A DNA stretch of 23,599 bases from DATEPR01 sp036503065 (GTDB lineage: Bacteria > Actinomycetota > Actinomycetes > Mycobacteriales > Pseudonocardiaceae): positions 1 through 23,599 of the forward strand of contig DASXXM010000243.1 in the NCBI GenBank assembly GCA_036503065.1, written 5' to 3'. The notes beneath the pieces are model-generated. The model ran no database searches, was not told the DNA's origin, and saw nothing but the letters and a program-made list of their open reading frames with translations. Shown here piece after piece: positions 15,284 to 23,239 of this stretch. Each line of letters begins with the position of its first letter. The stretch's first letter is position 1. The position numbers were made by a program, and so were the translations under genes.

Positions 15284-15592
15284 ATGACCAATCCGGGCTT
15301 CCAAGCCCAGCAAGCCGCCCAACAAGCACAGCAGGCATCGGCTCGGGCCGGCGCGGACGCCGCCGCACGGGCAGCGCAGCAGACCACCCAATACGGCCTG
15401 ACCTCCGCGCGTCGGCACATGACGTCCGGTGTGCGCCCGGTGCGTGGCGCGTTCGGCCTGCTCGGCCGGCTGATCGGGCTGGTTGTGACCCTGGCCGTGC
15501 TGGCCGTCGTGGCCGCGCTGTTCCTGCTCGTGCTGAGCAAGGTGCAGCCGGAGTGGTTCGACCACATCATGCGGTGGCTGAACCACCTGTGA
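15284..15592 (+). CDS. Small single-pass membrane protein of the export operon
   Basis: A 102-residue protein. The N-terminal half is Ala/Gln-rich (QAQQAAQQAQQASARAG) and probably a helix or coiled coil. One strong membrane helix follows at about residues 64-88 (LIGLVVTLAVLAVVAALFLLVL), then a short tail ending WLNHL. It has no recognised domain. The ATG at 15284 has GGAAGGA at good spacing; the open frame further upstream lacks a start with a ribosome site. It is the first gene of a four-gene run (gap of 13 bp to the next), so it may be a membrane anchor or adaptor for the two ATPase-like proteins. The role is inferred from context only. Confidence 0.8.
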   Translation: MTNPGFQAQQAAQQAQQASARAGADAAARAAQQTTQYGLTSARRHMTSGVRPVRGAFGLLGRLIGLVVTLAVLAVVAALFLLVLSKVQPEWFDHIMRWLNHL

Positions 15593-15605
15593 TCCGGAGG
15601 ACGGT

Positions 15606-17678
15606 GTGAACGGACCGTACAGCCCGCAGCCCAACTGGCACTCGCACTTCGCGGAGATGCTGGTCAGCGGGAACCAGGGGGAAATAGCCGCGGCCGCGGC
15701 GGCCGCACAGGACGCCCAGTGGCGCGGTGCCGACCACCGCACCGCGGTGGCCGCGGGAAAAGCGGCGGCCAGGGCGGCCCGGGAGGGGCGCGGTACTCCC
15801 ACGATGACGGCGACGCGCCCGGCCGACGCCGGTGCGGCGGAGTGGTCGCGGCAACTCGCGCCGAGACTGTTCGCGCCGCCCGCGCGGTGGGGTTGGGAGG
15901 CGGCGGCCGTGGTGCCGGTGGAGGTGACCGCCCCGCCCGCGCCACCGCCGCGCCCGGTCTGGGTGCAACCGCAATCACCGGACACCAGCGGGCTGCGTGC
16001 GGCACGGGCCAAGGCGATCAGCCGGGTCGTCTGGCGGCTGGCGTTCACCGTCGTCGCGGTGTCGGCGTTCGTCACCTACCAGGTGGTGATCGAGGCGCAC
16101 GTGGCCGAACTCGGGTCGTCGGCCGCGCAGGTCTACCGGGTGGGACTGATCGCGGTGGCCGCGCTGTTCGCCGCGAGCGTGCTGCGCGCACTCTCCGGGG
16201 TGCACTACGCCACCCGCGCCATCCGGAACTTCCACGCGCCCTACGAGGCCACGCGGCACGCCGACCGAATGCGATACGAGGACGCGTTGCGGCAGTGGGA
16301 GCAGACCGTCCGCCGGCACCAGGACGCCGCGGCACAGGCGGCCGCGGCGATGGCGGCCCACAGCAATGGTGCCCGGTGGTTCCCGGTCGCCCCGGTGTCC
16401 GAACCGACCCGGGTGGACGTGTTCGGCGGTGACCCGCACCGGCACGGCTGGGCGAGCCTGCTGACCATGGTCGGGTCGTCGTTGCTCGCCGCGGGCGACC
16501 GGGTCACGGTGCTGGACCTGACCGGTCAGGAGTTCGGCGACAACCTGGTCGCACTGGCCGGTGCGGCCCGAATCCCGACCAGCGCCGTGCGGCTGGACCA
16601 GCACGCGCGGGTGCACATGTTCGGCGGCCTCACCGGCCGGGATCTGGCGGACTGCCTGAGTGCCCCGCTGACCGAGCAGTCGGACGGCGACCGACGGGAA
16701 GAACGCGCGATGGCGTTGGACGTGCTGCGCCGGGTGCTGGACTGCCTGGCCGGGACACCCGGTCCGGCCCGAATCGCCGCAGGTGTGCGCGTGCTGTTGC
16801 GCGGCACCGGCGACGACCTGCTGACGACAGAGGAGATCGACCGGCTGGTCGGCCAGATCGGCGACATCGACCAGAACGAGTGGACCACAAGGCAACTACG
16901 GTTCCTGGCCAGCAGGCTCGACCTGCTGCCGGAACTGGCCAACGGGAGTCCCCTGTGGACCGGCGACGCCGTCACGCTGATCTCCACCGAGGGCGGGCGC
17001 GGGGACCGCAAGGAGCTGATCGACCGGCTGCTGCTGCAGGTGACCCAGCGGGCGATGACCAACTGGCGCGGCGGGCTGCTCGTGGTGGCCGGCGTCGACC
17101 ACCTGGGGGCCACCGCGGTGCGCACGCTCGCCGAGCACGCCCGCTACGCCAAGGTCCGGCTGATGCTGATGATCGACCAGCCGCAGGGCGATCTGGAGAA
17201 GGTGCTCGGCACCGGCGGCGCGGTGTGCCTGCTGAAGATGTACAACCACCGCGACGCCGCGATCGCCGCCGAGTTCATCGGTAAGGAACACACGTTCGTG
17301 ATCAGCCAGGTGACCCGCCAGGTCGGCAGCACGTTCACCGACGGCGGCGGGGACAGCTTCGCGGCCAACACCGGCGCCAGCAACAACAGCAAGCAGCGCC
17401 GTTCCGGCACCCAGGGCCGGCCGACCGGACTCGCCGACTCGCGCGGTCACACCTGGACCGGCACCCGCAACTGGTCCAACGCCGACAACGTGAGCACGTC
17501 CACCGGCACCACCCGGGTGTACGAGTTCACCGTCGACCCGCAGCGCATCCTCGGTCTGCCGGAGACCTCCTTCCTGTTGGTGGACAACACCGGCAGCGAC
17601 CGGCGGGTGGTGCTGGCCGACTGCAACCCCGGCATCTGCCTGCTGGACCGCGTGTCGGCAACGCCGATGGTGCACTAG
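15606..17678 (+). CDS. Membrane protein with degenerate VirD4/TraG-like ATPase domain
   Basis: A 690-residue protein. An Ala-rich N-terminus (1-130) is followed by two membrane helices (about 140-162 and 176-198). A helical stalk (about 210-255, WEQTVRRHQDAAAQAAA) follows, then an ATPase-like core. Where a Walker A loop is expected (about 273-283) the sequence reads FGGDPHRHGWA, without the GK[ST] residues. A Walker-B-like strand LLVVAGVDHLG (491-501) and a TraG-like C-terminal part (IDQPQGDLEKVLGTGGAVCLLKMYN..., then FIGKEHTFVISQV) are present. A Ser/Asn/Gly-rich insertion covers about 575-635. It looks like a coupling-protein relative that has lost nucleotide binding. It lies 22 bp before the intact HerA-like ATPase, so a pseudo-ATPase plus ATPase pair is likely. 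GTG start, with GGAGG at -7. Confidence 0.75.
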   Translation: MNGPYSPQPNWHSHFAEMLVSGNQGEIAAAAAAAQDAQWRGADHRTAVAAGKAAARAAREGRGTPTMTATRPADAGAAEWSRQLAPRLFAPPARWGWEAAAVVPVEVTAPPAPPPRPVWVQPQSPDTSGLRAARAKAISRVVWRLAFTVVAVSAFVTYQVVIEAHVAELGSSAAQVYRVGLIAVAALFAASVLRALSGVHYATRAIRNFHAPYEATRHADRMRYEDALRQWEQTVRRHQDAAAQAAAAMAAHSNGARWFPVAPVSEPTRVDVFGGDPHRHGWASLLTMVGSSLLAAGDRVTVLDLTGQEFGDNLVALAGAARIPTSAVRLDQHARVHMFGGLTGRDLADCLSAPLTEQSDGDRREERAMALDVLRRVLDCLAGTPGPARIAAGVRVLLRGTGDDLLTTEEIDRLVGQIGDIDQNEWTTRQLRFLASRLDLLPELANGSPLWTGDAVTLISTEGGRGDRKELIDRLLLQVTQRAMTNWRGGLLVVAGVDHLGATAVRTLAEHARYAKVRLMLMIDQPQGDLEKVLGTGGAVCLLKMYNHRDAAIAAEFIGKEHTFVISQVTRQVGSTFTDGGGDSFAANTGASNNSKQRRSGTQGRPTGLADSRGHTWTGTRNWSNADNVSTSTGTTRVYEFTVDPQRILGLPETSFLLVDNTGSDRRVVLADCNPGICLLDRVSATPMVH

Positions 17679-17700
17679 GTCGCGCCGAAGGGGTGGACCA

Positions 17701-20541
17701 ATGATCGACTGGCGCGGGTTTCGGTTCTACCGGCTGACCCAGGTGCCGAAACCCGAGCAGGACCGGGCGGACCGGCGGCGGTCGGCGTCGACCGGTCCGC
17801 TGGCCGCCGCGCTGGCCGGCGCACACGTCGACCTACGCGCCTCCGGCGTGCCAAGGGCGGCCCTGGTCACCGGCTGGATGCGCACCGTCGACGACGGCCG
17901 GCGGCTGCATTTCCTGCTCGGCGGACGGCCTGACTTCCCACCGGCGGCCGGCGGCGGGGCCGAAGCCGGGCCGATGGCGCTGCTGTTCCCGCCCGGTGCG
18001 GCCGGCACCGCACTGTCCACACCGGACGCGGAGAAGATGCTCGCGTCGTTCTCCTGCTGGGTACCCTGCGTGGCCCGGCCGGACGCCTTGTGGGCACCTG
18101 CCGGCGGCCGGTCGGAGCCGGTGACCGTCCGCAGGGGCTCCTTCGACGGGCACGTGGCGCACGTCCGCGGCCCGTTCGCCTGGCTCGTGCTGGCCGAACC
18201 GCTGGCCGCGGGCGATCTCGAACCGGAACTGCGCGCGCTGGCAGGTGAGATCCTGCCGCTGTCGCGTGGTGAGGTCGGCGAGTCCAAACGGGTCGAACTG
18301 GAGCGTAAGCAGGCCCGGCACCGCGAGTTGAGCCGTGCGCAGACCGGCGGCGGCTGGCGGATCCAGGTGCTGGTCGGCAGCGACAACCCGGCCGGCGCGA
18401 CGACCGCGGCCGCGATGCTGTGCGCGGCGGCCGAACTGGACGGACTCCCCTACACCATGGCCCCGGCCGGCCCATGGTCATCCACAATGGACTCTTCGGT
18501 AGGGATCGCGGCCGGTACGGAACTACTGGTCGCGCTCACCCGCCCGCCGGAGCGGGAGCTGCCGGGCCTGCGCCTGGTCGAGCCACACACCTTCGACGTC
18601 ACCCCGGAGCACACCGACGGCGACGACGGCCTGCGGCTCGGCCCGGTCCTGGACGAGGGCGGGCTGGCTACCCAGGACCTGCGACTGAGCGACCGCGCGC
18701 TCAACCGGCACACCTTCGTCTGCGGCGCGACCGGTAGCGGAAAGTCCCAGACCGTAAGGCATCTGCTGACCGAGGCCGCCCGCGCGGGCCTGCCCTGGCT
18801 GGTGATCGAACCGGCCAAAGCGGAGTACGCGCTGATGGCCAAGCGGCTGACCGAAGTGGGTCAGGACGTCGTGGTGATCCGGCCAGGACACCCGGACAGC
18901 GCCCCGGCCGGCCTCAACCCGCTGCGCCCTGCCGACGGGTTCCCGCTCCAGCCACACGCCGACCTGCTGCGGGCCCTGTTCCTGGCCGCGTTCGAGGCCC
19001 AGGAGCCGTTCCCGCAGATCCTCGCCGCCGCACTCACCCGCTGCTACGAGGAGCAGGGCTGGGACCTCACCCTCGGCGAGAGTGTCCACAGTGGAGCAAC
19101 GCCGCGCTGGCCGACCCTGGCCGACCTGCAGCGGGTCGCGACCGCCGTGGTGGGCGAGATCGGCTACGGCAAGGAGATCGCCGACAACGTGCAGGGCTTC
19201 ATCAAGGTGCGGTTGGGCAGCCTGCGGCTGGGTACGGCCGGCCGGTTCTTCGAGGGCGGCCACCCCCTTGACTTCGGGCAACTGCTGCGGCGCAACGTAG
19301 TGCTGGAGATCGAGCACGTCGGCGACGACGCGGACAAGGCGTTCTTCATGGGAGCGGTGCTGCTGCGCCTGTCCCAGCAGTTGTGGGTTTCGGCGCACGG
19401 CAATCCCGCGCCGCCGCTGCGGCATCTGACGGTGATCGAGGAGGCCCACCGGCTGCTGCGCCGCCCGGAGCCCGGCGCCGGCGGGGCCGCGGGTCACGCG
19501 GTGGAGATGTTCGCCGCGCTGCTGGCCGAGGTGCGCGCGTACGGCGAGGGGCTGATCATCGCCGAGCAGATTCCCGGCAAGCTCACGCCGGACGTCATCA
19601 AGAACACCGCGGTCAAGATCGTACACCGGCTGCCGGCCAAGGACGACCGGGACACCGTCGGCGCCACCATGAACATCGACAATGCCCAGTCCCGCTACCT
19701 GGTCACCCTCCCGCCCGGCGAGGCCGCGGTGTTCGCCGACGGCATGGACCGCCCGGTGCTGGTCCGAGTCCCGGACGGGTCCACTGTAGAGGGACGGTCG
19801 GCCGGCGTGGCCGCCCCGGTCGGTCCGCTGATCGGCCGGCGCAGCCCCACCTGCGGCGCCGACTGCCGGGCGGTGGCGTGCACCCTGCGCGAGATGCGGG
19901 CCGCCGCCCACCTGCGCACCACCGAGCCGTGGCTGACGGTCTGGGCCGAACTGGCCGTGCTTGCCCATGTGGCCGGCAGGCCCACGCCGACCCCGACGGC
20001 CGCCGTGCTGGCCGCGTTCACCGCCGCCGGACACCCCGCGCGCCTGGTGGACTGCGCCCTCTCGCACGCGGTCGATGACGCGGTGGCGGTGCGGTCGGCG
20101 TCGTTGCAAGCGGACACCGGTGCCGACGCGCTGGCCGGCCACGTCCGCGACGCGCTCGCCGGACTGCTGCGCGGCTTGCCGTCACCCTGCCCGGCCGACG
20201 CGCTGGCGTACCTCGCCACCCCGTTCCGCTGGGCACTGGTCCGGCGGGAGCTGCGGTCCGCGCCGGGACCGGATCGCCACCCGCGCACGGCCGAGTGGGA
20301 GCACCGTTTCCATCGGGCCGTTCCCGGCCGGACCGCCGAGGAGCAACTCGCCGTGGTGGAAAGCCGGCTGCTGCGCGACCTCGACGACACCGAGGCCGTC
20401 GACGCCGTCAGCCACGGCACCCGCCGCCCGTCGGCCATCGAAACCGCCGCCGACACGACCGGCCTGCCGGCTTTGCTGGAGTCCTTCGACGACGCCGACT
20501 GGGCCCTCGCTCATTTCCCTTCGCTGACGGAGACCGCCTAA
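17701..20541 (+). CDS. HerA/FtsK-superfamily ATPase of an export-like system
   Basis: A 946-residue protein with no membrane helix. An N-terminal region (1-215, no recognised domain) is followed by a HerA/DUF87-type ATPase core: HTFVCGATGSGKSQTVRHLL with Walker A GATGSGKS at 342-349, WLVIEPAKAEYALM (366-379), LTVIEEAHRLL with Walker B at 576-583, and the sensor/arginine-finger area GLIIAEQIPGKLTPDVIKN (617-635). HerA-type proteins are hexameric pumps for DNA or protein. The C-terminal 240 residues include a Cys cluster (CGADCRAVAC) that may bind metal, then helical repeats. ATG with AAGGGG upstream; its TAA overlaps the next ATG (TAATG). It probably powers export of the protein made by the downstream gene; DNA processing is the alternative. 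Confidence 0.85.
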   Translation: MIDWRGFRFYRLTQVPKPEQDRADRRRSASTGPLAAALAGAHVDLRASGVPRAALVTGWMRTVDDGRRLHFLLGGRPDFPPAAGGGAEAGPMALLFPPGAAGTALSTPDAEKMLASFSCWVPCVARPDALWAPAGGRSEPVTVRRGSFDGHVAHVRGPFAWLVLAEPLAAGDLEPELRALAGEILPLSRGEVGESKRVELERKQARHRELSRAQTGGGWRIQVLVGSDNPAGATTAAAMLCAAAELDGLPYTMAPAGPWSSTMDSSVGIAAGTELLVALTRPPERELPGLRLVEPHTFDVTPEHTDGDDGLRLGPVLDEGGLATQDLRLSDRALNRHTFVCGATGSGKSQTVRHLLTEAARAGLPWLVIEPAKAEYALMAKRLTEVGQDVVVIRPGHPDSAPAGLNPLRPADGFPLQPHADLLRALFLAAFEAQEPFPQILAAALTRCYEEQGWDLTLGESVHSGATPRWPTLADLQRVATAVVGEIGYGKEIADNVQGFIKVRLGSLRLGTAGRFFEGGHPLDFGQLLRRNVVLEIEHVGDDADKAFFMGAVLLRLSQQLWVSAHGNPAPPLRHLTVIEEAHRLLRRPEPGAGGAAGHAVEMFAALLAEVRAYGEGLIIAEQIPGKLTPDVIKNTAVKIVHRLPAKDDRDTVGATMNIDNAQSRYLVTLPPGEAAVFADGMDRPVLVRVPDGSTVEGRSAGVAAPVGPLIGRRSPTCGADCRAVACTLREMRAAAHLRTTEPWLTVWAELAVLAHVAGRPTPTPTAAVLAAFTAAGHPARLVDCALSHAVDDAVAVRSASLQADTGADALAGHVRDALAGLLRGLPSPCPADALAYLATPFRWALVRRELRSAPGPDRHPRTAEWEHRFHRAVPGRTAEEQLAVVESRLLRDLDDTEAVDAVSHGTRRPSAIETAADTTGLPALLESFDDADWALAHFPSLTETA

Positions 20542-23096
20542 TGGGTGCGATGGATTCACCGCCACCTAACCAGCCGCCCCCCGATCGTCCCAAACGGCCG
20601 GATATCCAGCCGGTACGCCCGGACGCCGCCGCTGGCAGGCCCGACGGCCAGCCTGGCCCGGTCAAGGACGTCGACCGGACGGCACCCGGTGGCTTCGGTC
20701 GGGGCTATGTGTCCGCTGTGGACGGTGATCGGCCCGGTCCGGCGGGATCGGCCAAGGATTCCCCGGGACAACCGGCCGGCACGCCGGACCATGGCGATAG
20801 TTCGAGGCCGAGCGGACCACCGGACGGCAATGGTGCGGGGCGCCCGGACAACACCTCAGGCGCCGGAACCGACGCGGCCCCGGATGTCGACCGGCCTGCC
20901 GATGGCACCAGCGTGGTCCCCGGCGCGATGCCCGGCGACGCGCCGGTGTCCGCAGGCGAGACTCCGCCGACTCCGGATGCCGGTCAGCCCGGCGCGACCG
21001 GGCAGGACGCCACCGGACCGGCCGACGTGCAACCCGGCACACCGACCGAGACATCAACGGAGACGAAACCCGACGCGGCAGCCGACACACGGTCCGAGAC
21101 GAGCCGATCGACCGGCCCGTCATCCTTCGGGGAGGTTCCGGCCGGAGCCGCCACGGAGCACATCACACCGGCGGCCGGCGCCGAGGACCGGCGAACCGGC
21201 GCCGGGCAGGCCAACGGTGTCGGTCCGCAGGCCGACCGGCGCGGGATGGACGGCCTGGCCGCCGACCTCGGCCGGCTGATCGGTCCCGACCGTCTGGTGT
21301 CCTTCGGCGAGCCGATGATGATCACTCGGGACACACCGTCCGGCCACGACACCACGCCCCAGCGGGTCGACCCGGTCCGACCCGATTCAGCCAACGCGGC
21401 CGACCACCGCGTCGTCCGGAACGTCCCCGTCGATCCCCTGGCCCGGGGCGCATCGGACCGGGGTGCCGGCACTGCCGACGCGAGCCCGGACCGGCACACC
21501 ATCCCGGAACCGGCCGCCACCGGCACCGCACAGCCGGCCCCGGCACGCCAGCAGCCGATGTCGACCCCGGTCCCCGCTGTCGGAACGCCCCCGACGGGGC
21601 ACGGTCCCTTCGCGATCAACTATATGGCCGACACCGGCCACAACCAGCCGTCAGCGGGCTCGGTCGCCGCCACGCTCGACCAGAACCTGCGCAACGCGGG
21701 TTTCCCAGAAGGCCTGGCCACCGGACCGGCGAAACAACAACCCACCGCCGCTGACGGGTTGGACAGGAAACCGCGCGCGGCCGGGTTCTCGGCGCATCCG
21801 GCCGACGGACGAGCACCACAGCCGGCCCCGGACTCGCATCATCGTCCGGTCGACCCCCGGCAGGGGCCGCTGGACACGGGGCATTCGGCCAAGGAGGAGG
21901 CCGCGGCCGAGAAAGCGATCGGCGCGGCGCTGCACATGGACATCAAAAAGCTGGTCGATGGCGCGCACGCCCCGCTCTCGTTCAGTTACGTCGAACTGCG
22001 CAAAGACCTGATCCACCGAGGAGTCCTGCCCGCCGACCACACCGAACGCAAGGATGCCTGGTCCGAGAGCAGCGTCTCGAAGACGACGATCGAGCCGGAG
22101 ACGCGCGAGCGCAAACAGTCGTACGAGCAATGGAATGCCCAACAGCGCGCGGCCTACCGTCCGGGCGGCATACCCAACGGCTACGACGTCATGGCGGCGG
22201 ACGCGCAACGGCTCGCGCACGCGACGAACCCCGGTGGCGTCGGATCTTTCGCCGGTGTGGCGATGACAACCGCACTGAGCATGGGCGCCAGTCTGGAAGA
22301 CGCCTGGCGAATAGGCCAGGTGATGGAGGCCGTCATGTCGATAGTCCCCGTGGCCCAGAAGGGAGCAGCCAGCGACTCGATAGTCCCCGCGGCCCCGAAG
22401 GGAGCAGCCAGCCACTCGTTCGACACCACGCAGCCGGTCCACGCCGCCGAAGTGCGCTCGGAAGGCAGGCCCGCACAGCCCACCGAAGCCACGCCGGCAG
22501 CCAAGCCCAATCCGGCCACCGAAACCGCGCCGGCAGTCAAGCCCGCCACGGCCACCGAGTCGGTCCGGTCGGAGAACGCGATCCCGCGCCACACGACCGA
22601 AACCGCGCCGCACGCGGCCACACCGGATGCCCCGGCACAGCGATTGGATCACCCGCAGTGCTCGACCGACGTCACCAAATTCACCACCGCGTTCAACGAT
22701 TCGCAGGGACAACTGCTCAACCAGGCCGCCCACGACATCAAGGGGCAGCTCAAGCAGATAGGTGCCGACCATCCGCGCAACACCGTTGCCGTGAGCGCCG
22801 GACTCGTGGACGGGCACATCAAGTACCTCATCACCGTCACCGACACGAAGGCATGGACGGCACTGAAAACGCACGAGGGCTACCTGCCGAAGGGCTTCGA
22901 AGTCGGCCCGAAACCGATCCGGGACGGGACCGGCCTGCCGACGGACCAGCACGTCGAGATCACCGGCCCGATGGCCCTCAAGGAGCAGGGCGCCAAGGGC
23001 GTCGTGGTCGGTACCACCATCCGTGCCTGCATCGGCAGTTGCGAGCCGACTTGGCGCAGCGGGGTACCCGACGTGTGGCACACTCACCGCCGATGA
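20541..23096 (+). CDS. Large disordered effector with C-terminal deaminase-like toxin domain
   Basis: An 851-residue protein in three parts. Residues 1 to about 445 are Pro/Gly/Asp/Thr-rich and probably disordered. Residues about 450-595 form a helical domain of unknown type (AEKAIGAALHMDIKKLVDG, GIPNGYDVMAADAQRLAHA). A 13-residue tandem repeat (600-625) and a Pro/Ala/Thr linker follow. The C-terminal 140 residues fit the deaminase-superfamily order: helix (FTTAFNDSQGQLLNQAAHDI), beta hairpin (TVAVSAGLVDGHIKYLITVT), helix with H804-V-E806, strand AKGVVVGTT, helix with C830-IGS-C834. His, Cys and Cys would bind zinc and Glu would be the proton shuttle. HVE followed by a C-x(2-4)-C resembles SCP1.201/DddA-like and other polymorphic-toxin deaminases; the subfamily is not settled. 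Coupled to the ATPase gene (TAATG). No signal peptide is seen. Confidence 0.75.
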   Translation: MGAMDSPPPNQPPPDRPKRPDIQPVRPDAAAGRPDGQPGPVKDVDRTAPGGFGRGYVSAVDGDRPGPAGSAKDSPGQPAGTPDHGDSSRPSGPPDGNGAGRPDNTSGAGTDAAPDVDRPADGTSVVPGAMPGDAPVSAGETPPTPDAGQPGATGQDATGPADVQPGTPTETSTETKPDAAADTRSETSRSTGPSSFGEVPAGAATEHITPAAGAEDRRTGAGQANGVGPQADRRGMDGLAADLGRLIGPDRLVSFGEPMMITRDTPSGHDTTPQRVDPVRPDSANAADHRVVRNVPVDPLARGASDRGAGTADASPDRHTIPEPAATGTAQPAPARQQPMSTPVPAVGTPPTGHGPFAINYMADTGHNQPSAGSVAATLDQNLRNAGFPEGLATGPAKQQPTAADGLDRKPRAAGFSAHPADGRAPQPAPDSHHRPVDPRQGPLDTGHSAKEEAAAEKAIGAALHMDIKKLVDGAHAPLSFSYVELRKDLIHRGVLPADHTERKDAWSESSVSKTTIEPETRERKQSYEQWNAQQRAAYRPGGIPNGYDVMAADAQRLAHATNPGGVGSFAGVAMTTALSMGASLEDAWRIGQVMEAVMSIVPVAQKGAASDSIVPAAPKGAASHSFDTTQPVHAAEVRSEGRPAQPTEATPAAKPNPATETAPAVKPATATESVRSENAIPRHTTETAPHAATPDAPAQRLDHPQCSTDVTKFTTAFNDSQGQLLNQAAHDIKGQLKQIGADHPRNTVAVSAGLVDGHIKYLITVTDTKAWTALKTHEGYLPKGFEVGPKPIRDGTGLPTDQHVEITGPMALKEQGAKGVVVGTTIRACIGSCEPTWRSGVPDVWHTHRR
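22338..22415 (+). repeat. 39-bp tandem duplication inside the effector gene
   Basis: Two adjacent 39-bp units (22338-22376 and 22377-22415) match at 36 of 39 positions and encode SIVPVAQKGAASD and SIVPAAPKGAASH. The duplication is in frame and lies in the linker between the helical and the deaminase-like domains. Such repeats let linker length vary. Confidence 0.85.
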
Positions 23097-23202
23097 CACG
23101 CACCACTACCCGTGTGGGGCCCGAAATTCGATTCGGCGGCGTGACTAGCACCTTTGTCAACGTGTCGGAATCCGGTCAGGCCGCGTGCCATGTCGGGATG
23201 GT

Positions 23203-23226
23203 CGCCGGAGCGCTCGCTGGCCGGCG
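23203..23226. terminator. Candidate hairpin between convergent genes
   Basis: CGCCGG (23203-23208) pairs with CCGGCG (23221-23226), and AGCG/CGCT can extend the stem inside the loop. It lies in the 143-bp gap between the effector stop and the ATP-grasp stop, where a bidirectional terminator is expected. There is no U-tract, so support is modest. Confidence 0.35.
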
Positions 23227-23239
23227 CACGGCGTGGCGG

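Noticed and set aside
13275..15368. Long minus-strand open frame opposite the kinase and regulator
   Set aside because: Its translation is low-complexity Arg/Ser/Ala-rich, a typical shadow of GC-rich coding DNA.
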